64,000 nucleotides of DNA from Rosa chinensis (lineage: Eukaryota > Streptophyta > Magnoliopsida > Rosales > Rosaceae), in the NCBI RefSeq assembly GCF_002994745.2, contig NC_037092.1, positions 75,835,824-75,899,823 on the forward strand, in the 5' to 3' direction. Shown here one piece after another: positions 61,538 through 64,000 of the stretch. Below the pieces are notes generated by a model. The model was given only the letters and a program-made list of their open reading frames with translations. It was not told where the DNA came from and searched no databases. The position numbers and the translations under genes were made by a program. How positions within the stretch are numbered: the first letter of the stretch is position 1; each line of letters opens with the position of its first letter.

Positions 61538-62257
61538 CTCATTCCTATTTTGTTCAATACTTTTGTAAGAGACTCGTCATTGCATGAATATTCAACAAAT
61601 GAAACAGTAACATTTGGCACATAAAATTTGAATTCTTACAGCAATGAAAAAGACAAGATCGGTTCTCATGAGATAACTAGGCAAAAGTAATGATTCAATG
61701 TAAGTATGTCTGATATATTCAAGTAATGATTCTACCAATGTGACATAAAAGCCAAAAGATAAAATCACAACACCAGATGGAAAGCAACACATAACTAATT
61801 TGAAGGTTGAATATCATAAGAATTATCTTCAAATGTGGAACTAGCATTCAAAAATTCAAAGTATTAACAGCATTACTTAATGTACTATTAATACATTGGA
61901 ACAAATAATTTCTACGGGATGGCTACAGTTTTAGACATGAGCCTGAAATGGTAAACTAAATACTAATTCAAAATTTGTATAAAGCAAGCCAAACATAATT
62001 AGAAGTTTCAATGTCATCATTTAACTTCTAATGTTGAATGATGATTCAAAACTTAGAAAGGATATACAACATTGTTTGGCCTGCTATTTAATGCATTCCT
62101 ATGCATAGTATACACAGGATGCAAAAGCCTCGAACAAGTTTGCTGAGTTTGAGATGATGAATCCATATTCTTAATTAACAAACGGTTGACAGGTAAAGGT
62201 TGTGCATGAGGAATGTATATATCTAATGGTTGTCTGTGAAAAACTAGACAACAACAT

Positions 62258-62329
62258 AGTTCTAAGGTGTAGTGGTTAGCACTCTGGACTTTGAATCCAG
62301 CAACCTGGGTGCGACTCCCGGTAGGACCT
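62258..62329 (+). tRNA. tRNA-Gln (UUG), array copy 6, diverged
   Basis: Full length with anticodon TTG. The first base is A rather than G, T8 is A, and the T loop reads TGCGACT, losing T55. A long T-run follows. A pseudogene is likely but not certain. Confidence 0.65.
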
Positions 62330-63597
62330 AATTCCTAATTTTTTTTTATTTCTTCCTTTCTCAAAACTTTTGTAATACTTGCAAGGAATTTCAACTTATG
62401 AAACAGTTCCCCATCATTTGGTACACATATTTTAATTTCTAATAGTAAGAAGATATTCATGGTTCACACTGATTACTCTGTAACAGAAATCTAATGAATG
62501 TTTCACTTAATTCAAGCATTGGTTGAGTTGATATGACACAAAAATCAAGGATAGAATAACAACTTTGGTACAAAGCTGCAAAAACATATTGATGATTCAA
62601 TTTCATCATTTACTTTAAATGTAGAATTGCCTTGCTAGTAGCACAATCAAAGAATAAGTTACATGGGATAGCTCTAGTTTCAAACACGTAAGTTTGAAAT
62701 GGTAATCTAATTCCCAACTTCAATAAACTGTTGACAGCAAAATTTTTGCAAGACGGTAGACTTGAAGTCGTTAGCACTCTGAACCTTTCATCCCTTTCTT
62801 TTAATAAAGAATTCTAGAAGACTTTGAGGGCATGCTAGAATTATAGAATATAAATCATGAAGACATTCAGAGGATAAATATGCTTGCCACGTCAACAACA
62901 GGTGAAAATGATTAGTACAAATAACCCAAGAAATTCCTAACCTTTCAAGGAAACCACTGCAATCACCCACATCCTGCATACCAGGGACACATACCCACTC
63001 AACAACATCAATCCTGAACCAGAGAAACTGGGTTATAAAGATCATCTTAAAAGGTATATCATCTAAGCATTACTCAACAATTTGGGTAGTGAAAATAGGA
63101 ATCATGAGCCAAACACACACTCGAATCTTATTATGACAATTGTACCAAACATAAGAGATATAAAAATGATTTATGTTGGGAGAGAAATAAAAATTTACCA
63201 TGGGGTTCTCTAACAACTATAAAAAATGAATTATCATAGCAAAAACCATTATTAGAATTTACCTTCAACACATGGGTTCTTCACTTGAATTTTTCTTTTC
63301 TAATTAAACATCTAAAGATACATCTTTTATGCATGGAAGCAGGATACACCAGATATAACAAGGCAGTACACTATCAAATCATTTATTACCATGAGCTCCA
63401 TACCAAGCCATATCTTAGAAGTATAAACAGCATTATTTAGCTTGCTATTAATCTATTCCAATGCATACTTTCTATGAGACAGCTAAAATTTTAAACAACT
63501 TTGCTAAGTGTGAAATGGTAGACCTAAATTCCTAACACAATATTGTTGACAGCTAAAATTTTTGTATGACTGCAATTATATCCAACTGTCTTTTGTA

Positions 63598-63663
63598 GAA
63601 ATCTAGACAATAACATGGTTCTATGGTGTAGAAATCTAGACAATAACATGGTCCTATGGTGTA
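63598..63663 (+). repeat. 33-bp tandem duplication covering the tRNA 5' end
   Basis: GAAATCTAGACAATAACATG plus the first ~13 bases of the tRNA is present twice in a row (63598-63630 and 63631-63663). An orphan tRNA 5' start therefore sits directly in front of copy 7. The two units differ by one T/C. Confidence 0.92.
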
Positions 63664-63721
63664 GTGGTTAGCACTCTGGACTTTGAATCCAGCGGCCCGG
63701 GTTCGACCTCCTGTAGGACCT
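63650..63721 (+). tRNA. tRNA-Gln (UUG), array copy 7
   Basis: The acceptor stem GGTCCTA/TAGGACC is fully paired (a compensating T>C on the 5' side turns a G-U-type pair into C-G). Box A and anticodon TTG are intact, T loop TTCGACC. The T stem has one C-T mismatch (CCGGG/TCCTG). TTTTCTTATTTCATTTATTT follows as terminator. Among the best-preserved copies. Confidence 0.8.
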
Positions 63722-63827
63722 TTTCTTATTTCATTTATTTCAAAAATTTTGTAGAGGCCTAGGAATAGAAATTGAAATGATTGAAGTGTCTTATGGCAAA
63801 AGCTCTAATGGACAAACCTCAATCAAA

Positions 63828-63856
63828 CGACCTGGATACGACTCCCGGTAGGACCT
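63828..63856 (+). pseudogene. tRNA-Gln 3' half only
   Basis: CGACCTGGATACGACTCCCG continues to GTAGGACCT. This is the T arm and 3' acceptor strand of the same tRNA. The 5' two thirds are replaced by spacer sequence (AATCAAA). A terminator-like T-rich stretch follows. Confidence 0.85.
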
Positions 63857-64000
63857 TTCCTTATGTCGTTTTGTTTCAAAAGAATTGTAAAGGCCTAGGG
63901 CTAGAAATTGAAATGATTGTAGATATCTTATGGCATAAGCTCTATGGACAAACCTCAATCAAGCTAATGCAATCTTTGACGAATATCTCTCCCAATAATC

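Larger units (their letters stand above)
56640..63990 (+). repeat. Tandem array of tRNA-Gln-containing units
   Basis: Between 56.6 and 64.0 kb a diverged unit recurs. It holds a spacer with TGTTGACAGSTRAA just before the tRNA, the tRNA, a GGTAGGACC-T-rich end, then CTTGCATGAATATTYAAC, ATGAAACA and CAAGATGGTTCACAC-like blocks. A second segment, AAACCACTGCAATCAC with CATCCTGC, appears at about 60344 and 62952. Spacing between tRNA copies ranges from about 0.56 to 1.7 kb, showing internal deletions and insertions. All copies are on the plus strand. Confidence 0.8.

Noticed and set aside
56682..63856. tRNA-like copies as heads of SINE elements
   Set aside because: Copies stop at the mature 3' end and are followed by T-runs. 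They have no common tRNA-unrelated body, no poly(A) tail and no flanking duplications. The spacers themselves are tandemly repeated.

Overview
The window is nuclear DNA from a flowering plant, almost certainly a eudicot. It is AT-rich, has GT-AG introns, carries plant-type genes and is packed with plant transposable elements. A rosid, possibly Rosaceae, is a guess from overall feel and has not been tested. I can support three intact protein genes: an endoplasmic-reticulum omega-3 fatty acid desaturase (FAD3 type, minus strand, 3476-5569, 8 exons, 385 aa); a long U-box/ARM-repeat E3 ubiquitin ligase of the PUB42/43/44 type (minus strand, 43873-48265, 5 exons, 1032 aa); and a SelT-like thioredoxin-fold protein (plus strand, 52927-54346, 4 exons, 229 aa). 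The last two are divergent neighbours.

Layout. 1-7.5 kb: a hAT-type element, FAD3 and its promoter. 7.5-11.2 kb: a solo LTR and two abutting Tourist-type MITEs that share one TAA. 11.4-14.8 kb: a non-coding LTR element with a 5'-truncated LINE inside it. 15.3-16.9 kb: a Mutator-like element (MULE) with a 127-bp minisatellite. 17.0-27.5 kb: two stacks of nested elements, hAT > hAT > MULE at 17807-20788 and hAT > MULE > LTR element at 21110-24129. Both lie inside a pair of ~0.75-kb inverted arms, and further LTR and MITE pieces follow. 28.2-33.4 kb: a structurally complete PIF/Harbinger element with TIRs and a TTA duplication, a Myb-like ORF1 and a DDE transposase. Both ORFs are broken, and the element carries a fragment of a plant GatB gene. 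37.4-43.2 kb: a decayed Ty1/copia element. 48.5-51.9 kb: a hAT-type element, inserted about 200 bp upstream of the U-box gene start codon, that carries exon-intron pieces of a FIP37/WTAP-like gene. 56.7-63.9 kb: a tandem array of tRNA-Gln(UUG) genes and relics in a repeated unit, interrupted by a solo LTR.

Most elements were delimited by finding both ends and the target-site duplication by eye, so their nesting order is read directly from the sequence. The most interesting biology is repeated capture of host gene fragments by DNA transposons (GatB in Harbinger, FIP37 in hAT, and possibly an unidentified fragment in a MULE), the nested transposon stacks, and the decaying tRNA-Gln array. No CRISPR array, prokaryotic operon or coherent new multi-gene system is present. 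Family names were assigned from remembered motifs, not from searches.
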